Assembly (NCBI GenBank): GCA_030679805.1
Contig: JAUXST010000559.1
Location: 1-11,993, forward strand
Direction: 5' to 3'
DNA length: 11,993 bases
Origin: Reyranella sp.
GTDB taxonomy: Bacteria > Pseudomonadota > Alphaproteobacteria > Reyranellales > Reyranellaceae
The position numbers and the translations under genes are program-made. The notes under the pieces are model-generated. The model was given only the letters and a program-made list of their open reading frames with translations. It ran no database searches and was not told the origin of the DNA. Below, one piece after another: positions 1 through 8,000 of the stretch. Position 1 is the first letter of the stretch. Every line of letters begins with the position of its first letter.

Positions 1-687
1 GCCAACGGCGGCAGCTTCGCCCCACCGATCGTGCGCCGCGACCGGCCATCTCCTGCGCCGGTGCGGCTGATCGGGCAGACCGCCGCCTGGTATGTCGCCG
101 ACATCCTGGCCGACGCGCCGCTGCCCGAGGGCTTCGCTTCGCTGCCCGTGGCACTGCGCGACCGCCGCATCGCCTTCAAGACCGGCACGTCGGCCGGCTT
201 CCGCGATGCCTGGGGCGCGGGCTACAGCACCAACTGGACGGTCGTGGCCTGGGTCGGCCATGCCGACGGCACACCGCGGCCCGGCCAGCTCGGCCGCCTC
301 TCGGCGCTGCCCCTCGTCTTCAAGGCATTCGGCCGCCTGCCCGCCGAGGACAACCGCGCCGCGCCGCCACCGGCCGATGTGATGCGCGTGGCCTCGCATC
401 GCGACCTGCCGCCGCGCATGCGCACTTTGGCACCAACGGTCGAGAGCCACGGTGGACCACGCATCGCCTATCCGCCCGCCGATGCCCGCATCGAACTCGC
501 CAGCCGCGAGGCCGTGCCGCTCAGCGCCCTGGGTGGCGAGGGCCGCCTGCGCTGGCTGATCGACGGCCGTCCGCTCGATGGCGCCAAGTGGGTGCCCGAT
601 GGCCCCGGCCAGGCGCGAGTCGCCGTCGTCGACGAAGCCGGCCGCTCGACGTCGGTGTCGGTGCGGATCGTCAGCAAGGCCAACTAG
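1..687 (+). CDS. pbpC: Penicillin-binding protein 1C, C-terminal part (5' end outside window)
   Basis: This is the 3' end of a bifunctional peptidoglycan glycosyltransferase/transpeptidase that polymerises and cross-links cell wall in the periplasm. The frame is open from base 1, so 228 residues are visible and the start lies outside. The transpeptidase KTGTS box is at visible residues 60-64 (bases 178-192) and is followed by GFRDAW, a combination typical of PBP1C. The glycosyltransferase domain and the SxxK active-site serine are upstream of the window. The last ~90 residues, including RWLIDGRPLDGAKWVPDGPG and the closing VAVVDEAGRS strand, match the small beta-rich BiPBP_C domain found at the end of PBP1C proteins. 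In many genomes this gene follows an alpha-2-macroglobulin gene, which cannot be checked here. A hairpin terminator lies about 110 bases after the stop. Family assignment is firm; the exact role in this organism is inferred. Confidence 0.93.
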   Translation, partial: ANGGSFAPPIVRRDRPSPAPVRLIGQTAAWYVADILADAPLPEGFASLPVALRDRRIAFKTGTSAGFRDAWGAGYSTNWTVVAWVGHADGTPRPGQLGRLSALPLVFKAFGRLPAEDNRAAPPPADVMRVASHRDLPPRMRTLAPTVESHGGPRIAYPPADARIELASREAVPLSALGGEGRLRWLIDGRPLDGAKWVPDGPGQARVAVVDEAGRSTSVSVRIVSKAN

Positions 688-730
688 AGCGCCAGCTCCC
701 CGCACGCCGGAGAGCCGTCGTCCTGATCGC

Positions 731-777
731 GTGTCACAACCCGATGTCACACCAAGTTGTGACAAATGTTGTGACAC
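731..777. repeat. Nested inverted repeat made of four TGTCAC/GTGACA boxes
   Basis: The outer arms GTGTCACAAC (731-740) and GTTGTGACAC (768-777) are perfect reverse complements over 10 bases. Inside them, TGTCACA (745-751) and TGTGACA (758-764) are also perfect complements around a 6-base centre. The four hexamer cores begin at 732, 745, 759 and 771, so they are 12-14 bases apart, a little over one helical turn, and are arranged symmetrically as two forward then two reverse. Copy three is itself an odd palindrome, TTGTGACAA (757-765). The element could be a multi-site operator on DNA or a two-part stem-loop in RNA. No T-run follows, so it is not a simple terminator. The repeat is seen directly; its function is unknown. 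Confidence 0.75.
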
Positions 778-800
778 ACACACGCCCGGAGTCCGGGCCG

Positions 801-822
801 AGCCCGGTTTCACGGGCTTTTT
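801..822 (+). terminator. Rho-independent terminator after the PBP1C gene
   Basis: AGCCCG (801-806) pairs with CGGGCT (813-818) around the 6-base loop GTTTCA, and the stem runs into five T residues (818-822). Just upstream is a second tight repeat, CCCGGA (785-790) and TCCGGG (792-797), which could fold separately. The terminator lies about 114 bases past the pbpC-like stop, and no other plus-strand gene lies between, so it most likely ends that transcript. Confidence 0.6.
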
Positions 823-843
823 CAGACGTCGTTTCTTCTTCTC

Positions 844-873
844 GTGTCACAGCCCGGCGCGCCTGTGACAGGC
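844..873. repeat. Second pair of TGTCAC/GTGACA boxes
   Basis: TGTCACAG (845-852) and CTGTGACA (863-870) are perfect 8-base complements separated by a 10-base GC-rich spacer. The right copy sits in a 13-base odd palindrome, GCCTGTGACAGGC (861-873). The core is the same as in the 731-777 array, giving six copies in about 140 bases with an approximate consensus YTGTGACAM. It lies downstream of the 801-822 terminator, so the two box groups would be on different transcripts if read as RNA. Confidence 0.6.
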
Positions 874-1060
874 AGCGCGATGTGTCCATTCCGACGTGTG
901 CAATGCCGACGTTATCGGTGCTCGGTTGGGACGGGCTCTAAACCGGACTCAGTCGGCCTGGCGTGACGTACCATCCGAGGCAAGCTCCACCCTCACGCTC
1001 GATCGCCTATGATCCGAGTGGGTCAAACCCGCGGCGTGCGCGGGCGGGTCATGCTTATGT

Positions 1061-1088
1061 AGAAGAACTGGCGCGGTCCAACCGCCAG
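1061..1088 (-). terminator. Weak terminator candidate for the lyase operon
   Basis: Read on the minus strand, CTGGCGGT pairs with ACCGCGCCAG (with a two-base bulge) around a 3-base loop, and TTCTTCT follows. The stem lies about 90 bases beyond the stop of the hydroxymethylglutaryl-CoA lyase gene. The T-run is interrupted by C residues and the stem is bulged, so this is only a possibility. Confidence 0.3.
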
Positions 1089-1176
1089 CCTACAGGAAAA
1101 ATAGCCCATTTCCTGCTGAACCTGCAACTTCGATATGTTCACATCTACGTGAAGAGATGCTGGCAGTGCAAGCACA

Positions 1177-2085
1177 CTATGCTGCACTCTTGGCCTTGAG
1201 CGCCTGCGCCACCTTGGAGGCAGGCTCGCGGCCCAGCGCGACGCAGATGTCGCGGCCTGCCTTGGCGATGGCGTCGAGGTCGACGCCGTGTTCGATACCG
1301 AGGCCGTTCATCAGGTAGATCACGTCTTCGGTCCCGACATTGCCCGACGCGCCCTTGGCATAAGGACAGCCGCCGAGGCCCGCCACGGCCGTATCGAACA
1401 CGGCGATGCCACGTTCCATGACGGCCAGGATGTTGGCCAGCGACTGGCCATAGGTATCGTGGAAGTGCGCCGCGATTTTTTCCCGCGGAATCTTCTGGGC
1501 GACGGCGTCGATCATGGCCACACACTCGCCCGGTGTGCCGACGCCGATCGTGTCCCCCAGCGAGACCTCGTAGCAGCCCATCCTGAACAGGCGCTCCGAG
1601 ACCTCGGCCACCTTCGCCGGCGCCACCTTGCCGTCATAGGGGCAAGCGATCACGGTCGAGACGTAGCCGCGCACTTTCATGCCGTGCTTCTGCGCCGCTT
1701 CCATCACCGGCGCGAAGCGCTCGAAACTCTCGTCGATCGAGCAGTTGGTGTTCTTCCGGCAGAAGGCTTCCGAGGCGGCGGTGAAGATCGCGATCTCCTC
1801 GACCCTGGCCTCGACTGCGCCATTCATGCCCTGCTTGTTGGGCACCAGCACGGGGTAGCTGACGCCGGGCTTGCGCTTGATCCGGGCCATCACCTCGTCG
1901 GTGTTGGCCATCTGCGGCACCCATTTGGCCGACACGAAGCTGCCGGCCTCGACCGCGGAATGGCCGGCGGCCGACAGCGCATCGATGAGGGCAACCTTGG
2001 CGTCGACCGGCACCGGTTTGGCCTCGTTCTGCAGGCCGTCGCGCGGGCCCACTTCGACCAGCCGTACACGTTTGGGGAGAGTCAT
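1177..2085 (-). CDS. mvaB: Hydroxymethylglutaryl-CoA lyase (HMGL-like family)
   Basis: This is a 302-residue lyase that splits 3-hydroxy-3-methylglutaryl-CoA into acetoacetate and acetyl-CoA, the last step of leucine breakdown, in the cytoplasm. It has the full motif set of the family's TIM barrel. GPRDGLQNE (13-21) supplies the catalytic Arg15 and Asp16. GDTIGVGTPG is at 178-187, HFHDTYG (207-213) carries the two metal-binding histidines, and GLGGCPYA (237-244) contains the active-site Cys240. Length is normal for bacterial HMG-CoA lyases. The ATG at 2085 is chosen because a perfect AGGAGG sits 5 bases upstream; longer in-frame starts would run into the preceding gene. That gene, a TauE-type transporter, ends 26 bases upstream, so the two are probably co-transcribed. 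Some relatives act on other acyl-CoAs such as citramalyl-CoA, so the exact substrate is inferred. Confidence 0.92.
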   Translation of the reverse strand: MTLPKRVRLVEVGPRDGLQNEAKPVPVDAKVALIDALSAAGHSAVEAGSFVSAKWVPQMANTDEVMARIKRKPGVSYPVLVPNKQGMNGAVEARVEEIAIFTAASEAFCRKNTNCSIDESFERFAPVMEAAQKHGMKVRGYVSTVIACPYDGKVAPAKVAEVSERLFRMGCYEVSLGDTIGVGTPGECVAMIDAVAQKIPREKIAAHFHDTYGQSLANILAVMERGIAVFDTAVAGLGGCPYAKGASGNVGTEDVIYLMNGLGIEHGVDLDAIAKAGRDICVALGREPASKVAQALKAKSAA

Positions 2086-2090
2086 CGAGG

Positions 2091-2096
2091 CCTCCT
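2091..2096 (-). promoter_or_regulatory. Shine-Dalgarno site fixing the lyase start
   Basis: On the minus strand this reads AGGAGG, a perfect anti-16S match 5 bases before the ATG at 2085. It lies in the 26-base gap after the transporter stop codon and rules out the longer upstream starts in the same frame. Confidence 0.8.
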
Positions 2097-2111
2097 GAGC
2101 ATTGCGCAATT

Positions 2112-2858
2112 CTACGCGATTCCCCGCAGAGCTAGATACAGTCCGAGCACAAACAAACCGGCAAAGAACACCCTGCGAAACGCCGCTGCATCGAGCCGCC
2201 GGCGCAGTCCCTGCCCCAGCCACATGCCGCCCAGCGCCGGCGCGAGCGCCAACAGCGACAGGCCGGCCAATGCCGGCGGAAATGCCCCCATGTGCAGCAG
2301 GCCGGCAGCGAGGGCGATCGTCGACATGGTGAAAGACAGGCCCAGAGCCTGCACCAGTTCGTCTTTGGCCAGCCCAATCGCCTGCAGGTAGAGCACCGCC
2401 GGCAGCACGAACACGCCGGTGGCGCCGGCGACCAGTCCCGTCGTTGCTCCCACGAGCGGCGCCAACCAGAATTCGTGCCGGCGCATCACCGAAATCTTCA
2501 GGCCGGCAAGCCCGACGAGAGCGTAGAGTACCAGGGCCATGCCCAATGCCGTGACGGCAAGGCCGGCTTTGTTGCCCACCAGGATTCCGGCCCCGGCCAG
2601 GGTACCGGCGACGACACCGGCCATCATGCTCCAGAAGCGCCGGAACAGAACGATCGGGTTCGCGCCGGCGAAGAGCTGCCAGACATTCGTCACCAGCGAC
2701 GGGACGACCAGCACCGCCGCCGCCTGTGCCGGCGGCAAGACAAGCGACAGCAGGCCCATGGCGATGGTCGGCAAGCCCATGCCGATCACGCCCTTCACCA
2801 GGCCGGCCGCCACGAAGGTCAGGCCGGCAAGCAGCCAGACGTACATCGCGAGTTCCAT
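2112..2858 (-). CDS. TauE/SafE-family membrane transporter (probable anion exporter)
   Basis: This is a 248-residue, strongly hydrophobic inner-membrane protein with about eight predicted membrane segments. It shows the internal duplication typical of the TauE/SafE (DUF81) family: GLVKGVIGMGLPTIAMGLL (20-38) in the first half and GLVAGATGVFVLPAVLYLQA (141-160) in the second. Family members are proposed to export sulfite, sulfonates or other small organic anions, but substrates are known for very few. The start at 2858 gives a short N-terminus leading straight into the first membrane helix. An ATG at 2846 and an upstream TTG at 2894 are alternatives, and none has a strong ribosome site. It precedes the HMG-CoA lyase gene in the same unit and diverges from a LysR regulator, so its cargo may be linked to that acyl-CoA pathway. 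The substrate cannot be deduced from sequence. Confidence 0.88.
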   Translation of the reverse strand: MELAMYVWLLAGLTFVAAGLVKGVIGMGLPTIAMGLLSLVLPPAQAAAVLVVPSLVTNVWQLFAGANPIVLFRRFWSMMAGVVAGTLAGAGILVGNKAGLAVTALGMALVLYALVGLAGLKISVMRRHEFWLAPLVGATTGLVAGATGVFVLPAVLYLQAIGLAKDELVQALGLSFTMSTIALAAGLLHMGAFPPALAGLSLLALAPALGGMWLGQGLRRRLDAAAFRRVFFAGLFVLGLYLALRGIA

Positions 2859-2898
2859 GCGCGCGACCCTGGGTGCGGGCGGACCGGGCGACAATGCG

Positions 2899-2945
2899 GA
2901 AGGTCCGAGGCCAGCCTCAGGCTTGGCCGAAGGCTCACGACCTTC
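2899..2945. promoter_or_regulatory. Candidate operator between the divergent transporter and LysR genes
   Basis: The 98-base gap between the two start codons holds nested dyads. GAAGGTC (2899-2905) and GACCTTC (2939-2945) are perfect complements 33 bases apart. Inside them is GGCCAGCCT (2909-2917) against AGGCTTGGCC (2919-2928), complementary except for one extra base. LysR-type regulators usually bind such dyads in the region they share with a divergent target. I see no clear -35/-10 pair to fix the promoter positions. Confidence 0.35.
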
Positions 2946-2956
2946 TATGGAAAGCC

Positions 2957-3853
2957 ATGCGCTTCGATCTGGTCGACCTTCGCCTGGTCTTGCTCGTCGC
3001 TGAAGCCGCCAGCATCACCCATGGCGCGGCGCGGGCAGGCATGGCCCTCGCCTCCGCCAGCGAGCGCATCCGCGCCATGGAGGAGGCGCTGGGCGTGCCG
3101 CTGTTCGAGAGGAAACGACGCGGCATCAGCCTCACGCCGGCAGGCACCGCCCTTGTCCATCATGCCCGCGCCGTCACCCAGCAGATCGAGCTGATGCGCG
3201 GCGACCTCGATCAATACGCCAAGGGCCTGCGCGGTCGCATCCGCGTCTACTCCAACACCGCCGCGACGCTCGAATTCCTGCCGCACGCACTGGGATCATT
3301 CCTCGCGGCACACCCCAATATCGACCTCGATCTCGAGGAGCGGCCGAGCACGGAGATCGTCCGTGCCGTGGCGGGCGGCCAGGCCGACATCGGCATCGTG
3401 GCCGATGCGGTCGACCCTGCGGCCGAGCTGCAGACGTTTCCCTACGTCGAGGACCGGCTGGTCCTGATCGTTCCCAACCGGCATCCACTTGCCAAGCGCC
3501 GCCGGATTGCCTTCCGCGACGCGCTGGCCTTCGACTTCGTCGGCCTCGCCGCCGGCAGCGCACTTCAGGACCATGTCGACAGCCATGCCGCCCGCGCCGG
3601 CCACCGGCTAAGACTCCGCGTCCGGCTGCCCGGCTTCGACGCCGTCTGCCGGATGGTCGAAAGCGGTATCGGCGTCGCGGTAATATCGAGGGCCGCCGCC
3701 GAGCGCTGCCGGCGCTCGATGTCGATCCGGCTCGTCGCGCTCAGCGATCCCTGGGCGTTGCGTCATCTCAGGATCTGCGTGCGCGACCTCAGGTCCCTAC
3801 CCGCGCACGCCCAGCGGCTCGTCGACCATCTTGTCGCTCGACCGGGCAAATGA
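2957..3853 (+). CDS. LysR-type transcriptional regulator
   Basis: This is a 298-residue cytoplasmic DNA-binding regulator of normal LysR length. An N-terminal winged helix-turn-helix spans about residues 4-62, with the usual A-S-ERIRAMEEALGVPLFER pattern and the following R--SLTPAG turn. A linker helix and a periplasmic-binding-protein-like effector domain (about 90-295) follow; its first strand begins GRIRVYSN (93-100), and QADIGIVAD and the later GIGVAVIS lie further on. The ATG at 2957 is preceded by a modest GGAAAG site (2949-2954). Longer upstream starts in this frame would run across the whole intergenic region and are unlikely. It is divergent from the transporter-lyase unit, so it most probably controls that unit and itself in response to a small effector. 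The effector domain gives no clue to the ligand. Confidence 0.92.
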   Translation: MRFDLVDLRLVLLVAEAASITHGAARAGMALASASERIRAMEEALGVPLFERKRRGISLTPAGTALVHHARAVTQQIELMRGDLDQYAKGLRGRIRVYSNTAATLEFLPHALGSFLAAHPNIDLDLEERPSTEIVRAVAGGQADIGIVADAVDPAAELQTFPYVEDRLVLIVPNRHPLAKRRRIAFRDALAFDFVGLAAGSALQDHVDSHAARAGHRLRLRVRLPGFDAVCRMVESGIGVAVISRAAAERCRRSMSIRLVALSDPWALRHLRICVRDLRSLPAHAQRLVDHLVARPGK

Positions 3854-3902
3854 CAGGCGCCTCCTAAGCCAACGTCTGTCCTCGCTTGCCGGATCGGCAC
3901 AC

Positions 3903-5009
3903 CTAGCGGGGCCGTGCCGTCGGGATGGGCGGCCATGCCGGCACACCGCAGTTCGGATCTGCCAGACCGTCCTGCAACCACTTCAGGAATCGGTTGGCGA
4001 GTTCGAGGAAGATGGGGTCGTGAGTTGCCGGATCGTCTTCGGCAATACCGCTGTACTGGTGCCAAGTGAGGTTCGCGAGACGCTTCATGAAGGTCACGAT
4101 CATTTCCGTGTTCGAAGCGTCGACCGACCTGCGCAGCGGCGCAGGAGATAGCCTGGCATGGGTGAATCCTGGAATCGACCGATCCACGAAATCGTGAAAG
4201 CGCTGACGCGAATTCATGTGCGGCGCCGTCACCGCGCCCGCCGGCGCCTCGCCTCCATAGTACGATGTAAGCGTGGCTGAGAGAGGCTGAGACGACAGGC
4301 CGGGAAACGTCGCCAGCAGGGTACCGTCGATGTCGCCGAGCAGGTCGCCGAGCGGACACCGGTCCGTCAGGGCCTGCTCGAAAATCGTGCGCTCGGTACC
4401 CGTGAGTGTCGTTGCCTGCGTGCAGGAAGGTCGCTTTTCCATCCACTCGTACCAGACCGAGGCAAGGTCGCCAAGCCAACCGAGCGACGCGAACACCAGC
4501 TCGGCGTCGGCGGTTTCGTAGTTCGGCAAGACAAAAGTTCCGATGCCGGCAAGGCCGCCGTAGAGCGACCGCCCGTTAGCGGCGAAGTCCATGATGTTGA
4601 GCGCGTGCGTGATGTCGACCTTGTGCCCCGCCGCCGTAAGGATCGAGCTGGTCGAGAAGAGCCCGTCGAGCACGGGCTGCCCTACATGGGCGGTCGTCAG
4701 CGGCGGCTCGCCGTCGGGATTGTCGACCGTTCCACCGATGAGCTCGTCCATCGTCTGGCTCGTCGACGATTCGAGCTTCACGCTGAAGTTGCTGTAGTGC
4801 ATGCGCCGAACGCGTCGGATGATCTCTTTCGGCGCGCGGTCCGGCAGGCCGCTTTCAACCGCGACGATCCAGTCGATGTATTGTTGCACCGGGACATCGG
4901 CGGTGGCGCGCAGCCCGATCGGCGACGGACCATTTGGCCAGGCCTCCTGTGCAGCGTCGGGCGTCTGCGCCAACAGGGCATCGATCAGCGGCTTCAGGAA
5001 GGGGATCAT
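3903..5009 (-). CDS. Hypothetical protein, 368 aa, coupled to the 1352-aa gene
   Basis: I do not recognise this family. The protein is soluble-looking, with no signal peptide and no membrane helix. The N-terminal third is mixed helical. The middle contains the most motif-like part: VDITHALNIMDFAANG (131-146, with H135 and D141), then GGLAGIGTF (151-159) and GWLGDLASVW (177-186), followed by GDLLGDIDG (221-229). The acidic and histidine residues could bind a metal or be catalytic, but that is only a guess. The C-terminal ~50 residues are helical and end in a proline-rich tail. The ATG at 5009 overlaps the stop of the 1352-residue gene as TGATG. An AAGGG lies 10 bases upstream inside that gene, so translation is probably coupled and the two proteins likely work together. 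The gene ends 49 bases from the convergent LysR stop. Confidence 0.8.
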   Translation of the reverse strand: MIPFLKPLIDALLAQTPDAAQEAWPNGPSPIGLRATADVPVQQYIDWIVAVESGLPDRAPKEIIRRVRRMHYSNFSVKLESSTSQTMDELIGGTVDNPDGEPPLTTAHVGQPVLDGLFSTSSILTAAGHKVDITHALNIMDFAANGRSLYGGLAGIGTFVLPNYETADAELVFASLGWLGDLASVWYEWMEKRPSCTQATTLTGTERTIFEQALTDRCPLGDLLGDIDGTLLATFPGLSSQPLSATLTSYYGGEAPAGAVTAPHMNSRQRFHDFVDRSIPGFTHARLSPAPLRRSVDASNTEMIVTFMKRLANLTWHQYSGIAEDDPATHDPIFLELANRFLKWLQDGLADPNCGVPAWPPIPTARPR

Positions 5010-8000
5010 CACTTGGTTTCCCTTGGCTTGGCGTCGCGCAACGCTCGCCCAACGACCGCCTTGCGTAGCGCCTGCAATGGCTTGCGCGATGCTCGAAGCG
5101 TACCCACGGCGCGCACCCGCTCGGCAGCGACTTCCTTGACCCGTTGCGCCTTCGGCGCCGACACCCACGGCCCCAACGCGCCCGCCGCCTTGAACGTGGC
5201 CTTGGTCGACGCGGCAGCCTTCGCGGGCTGCGCCACCAGATCGGGACGGCCGATGGAGTTGGCGAGACGTTCACGGATCGAGGGCGGCAACGCATCGAGG
5301 CTGACCGCGACATCCGCCGGCGCCGGCACCTTCTTGCCGCTTCGCACCGACGGTGGCAGTTTCGGCCGCCGCTGCGGCGGCAGGGCCACGAACGTGACCT
5401 GGCGTTCGACACGATGCCGGCCGCGTCCGTCGACTACGGCGACGACCAGCGTGTTGATGCCATCCTGCACCTGATCGGGGCTCAGCCGACGCTGCAAGCC
5501 TAGCCCCGGTGCCGCGCTCGCCTCGGCACTCATTCGATCGCTCTCGCGCACCGCGCGGCCCAGGCGGAAGCCCTCGGGCAACCGCCCGATCAATCCGCCA
5601 GGTTGCCCGATGCCCTGGCGGACGACCGACTGGAAGATCGATGACGTCTTGCCGGCGCGGCCCGAACTCTTGCGAACCGTGCCGCGCGCTTCCAGGAGCG
5701 GATGCGCGGTGCGAACCGTCGATATGCCGCGCTGCCACGGGAAGACGGCGAGGTCGCTGCCCTTCGAAGGCTTGGTCGGAACGATCCTTCCCTTTGCCGC
5801 TTCAGCGGCAGCATCGTCGCCGAGGCTTCGGACGACGAAGGAGTCGTTGGCGAGCAGCGTCCGGTTCAGCCAGATATGCACGCGCTCGGCTTCCTCGGGC
5901 TTCAGTCCGAGATAGGACCTGGGCACGCCCGGTAGATGGATATCGAGCAGGAGCGATCCCTCGACGATTGACGACTCGCCTGGCGAGACGATGATGGCAT
6001 CGATGGCGGCCGGCCGCGTTTCGGCGAGGGCCATGTCGGTTTCGGCCTTGGTGGCCTCGACGACGGCGTATTCCGTCTGCGTCGCCGCGAGTTCGCGTTC
6101 AGCGGCAATGGCCGACGCAAGCTTGTTCGCCACAGCCTCGGCTGCGTTCACCACGGCGTCGATCGAACGTGCCGCACTGCGGACTGCGTCAAGCACATCG
6201 CCCAGCGGGATGCGGACCGAGCCGAGGTTGAAATCGACATCGAACGACAAGGAGACGGGGCCGAAGATCGTCTGCTGAGTCGCCCGCGCCTTGAACCTGA
6301 TGGCGATAGGAATGCGCGGATTGGACCCGCCGAAGGCATCGGCGATGGCGTCCTCGATGCGGTCGAGAAAAAGGTCGAGCACTGCCGAGGTCAGGTCGTC
6401 GCCCGGCTCGATGTCGCGGACATCGCGCAGGAAATCCGCCGCCTCGAGCGCTGGACCGCGTAAGGCGTCCAGGACGGGATTGAGCAGCTCGTCGGGCAGA
6501 AGCGCGTCGACCGCCGCCTCCATCGCATCGTCGACCTGGGACGTCGCCCAACCGGGGACGAGATCGTATCCCGGCAGGCCGGAGAGCACGGACGAGGCCT
6601 TGTGCAGCACGGCGCCGCGAAGCCCGTTGCGCAGGCGGGTGCGAGCCGCCCCGGTCGCACCGAGCGCCGACACCATGGACGCGGCACTTTCCAACGCTTC
6701 GTCGAAGCTTTCTTCCATGGCGAGGGCGAGGCGGGTGATGTCGGCCAGCAGCTCCTCAACACGCCGCGCGAGGTCCTGAGCCAGTGCCTCAAGATCCTCG
6801 ATCCATTCCTGGACCGTCGCCACGATCGCATCGACGATCTCGACGAACTCCTCAAGGATCCTGGCGCCGACATGCGCCAGCCACGCCCTTACGAACGCGA
6901 CCAGGCGATCGGCGAAGAGCGCGCCGAACTCCAGCGCCAATCCGCTGCCGGCCTGGATGTTGAGCGCGCCGAGATCGGTCATGAGCTGCTCGGCGAGCCT
7001 GGCGTCCGGGCTGGCGGCGCGGAAATCCATCATCCGGTACATCAGGTCGCGCATGCGCGCCCGTCGGTCGGCTTCGAGCGGGCTCGATGCGTCGGCAAGG
7101 ACGAGGAAGGTCTCGGAGAGAAGCTCAGCGATGTCGGCACGCCCCAGCGTTGGCGGATGCGGCAACCCGGCCAGGATGTCGGCCAACCCGCCCGGGTCAC
7201 CGACGTGGCCGGCAAGGTCACGATACGCGCCCGACATCCCGGACATCAGGCGCGCGAGCACCGCGTCGGCGGTTACGACGAGACTGCGGCCAAAGAGCTG
7301 CATCAGCGTCGCCGAGCAGGCTTCGCGAAGCGCCACCTGGGCGGATGACGAGCCGTTGGCCCAGTTCAGAAGCGCACCGAAGACCTCATCCGTGACGAAG
7401 CCGAGAGAGTCGAGCAGGACCTCGTCGAGATAGGTGCGCAGCTCCGGCGGCGCGTCGTCGAACGACTCCTCGAAGAGCGGCAGCAGCTCGCCCTGGATGC
7501 GCGTCTCGATGTAAGACCGCAGACCACGCACGATGGCGGCGAGCGAGGCCTGCGCATCGACGCCGCCGCCGGGCGCAGGCGTAAAGGCACCGATGTTGGA
7601 CAAGATGGTCGAGAGGCCGGCACCCAAGGCCCCCGGCGTCTCTCCCGTGACGATGACGGCGATGGCTTCGAGCTCCGGGAACGACTTCGCTACCGCGGCC
7701 AGCACCCTGCCCTCGACCAGATAAGTAACGAGCGATTGCTGGCTGATCGCGGTGGTGGCGGGCTTGCCGATGGTCACATTGATATGCCGTCGCAGCACGT
7801 CGGCCGGCGCGGTGACCGTGCCCGTGAATGCCTCCGCGGCGACCGCTGGCTGGACCCCGATCACCGAGGCGCGGGCGCTGCCGCTCGAGACGCGCTCGAC
7901 GGCGACGAAGAGGAGCTGCGAGGCGGCATAGAGCGTTGCCAGCGGGCCGGTACCCGGATCCGTCGGGCTCTGCAGTCCCCCGAGCGCGACGAAGATCCTC

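Larger units (their letters stand above)
688..1176. other. Long intergenic region without a credible gene
   Basis: This is the gap between the converging pbpC-like gene (+) and the lyase gene (-). It is visibly less GC-rich in its right part (about 1090-1176) than the flanking genes. It holds a cluster of TGTCAC/GTGACA boxes (731-777 and 844-873), a good intrinsic terminator on the plus strand (801-822) and a weak terminator candidate on the minus strand (1061-1088). Two small AT-rich inverted repeats are also present: CAGGAAA/TTTCCTG (1093-1115) and TTCAC/GTGAA (1138-1153). Open frames crossing it have no plausible ribosome site or protein-like composition. I found no tRNA-like or CRISPR-like structure. 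Confidence 0.7.

Noticed and set aside
1093..1115. CAGGAAA/TTTCCTG inverted repeat as terminator of the lyase gene
   Set aside because: The stem is AT-rich with a 9-base loop and is not followed by a T-run on the minus strand.
963..1199. 78-codon plus-strand frame in the long intergenic region
   Set aside because: It has no ribosome site and no protein-like pattern, and it runs into the end of the opposing lyase gene.
2086..2223. 46-residue N-terminal extension of the lyase frame
   Set aside because: It would lie inside the transporter gene. The AGGAGG at 2091-2096 and the family's usual N-terminus favour the ATG at 2085.
1288..2391. Open frame of 367 codons opposite the lyase and transporter genes
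   Set aside because: It crosses two clearly identified genes and their gap, is His/Arg-rich, and has no recognisable motif.
2292..3194. Plus-strand frame of 300 codons running over the transporter into the LysR gene
   Set aside because: It overlaps two confident genes in other frames and has low-complexity Arg/Gln/His composition.
3895..3919. CGGCAC/GTGCCG hairpin between the convergent LysR and 368-aa genes as a bidirectional terminator
   Set aside because: The stem is only 6 bases with a 13-base loop and has no T-run on either strand.
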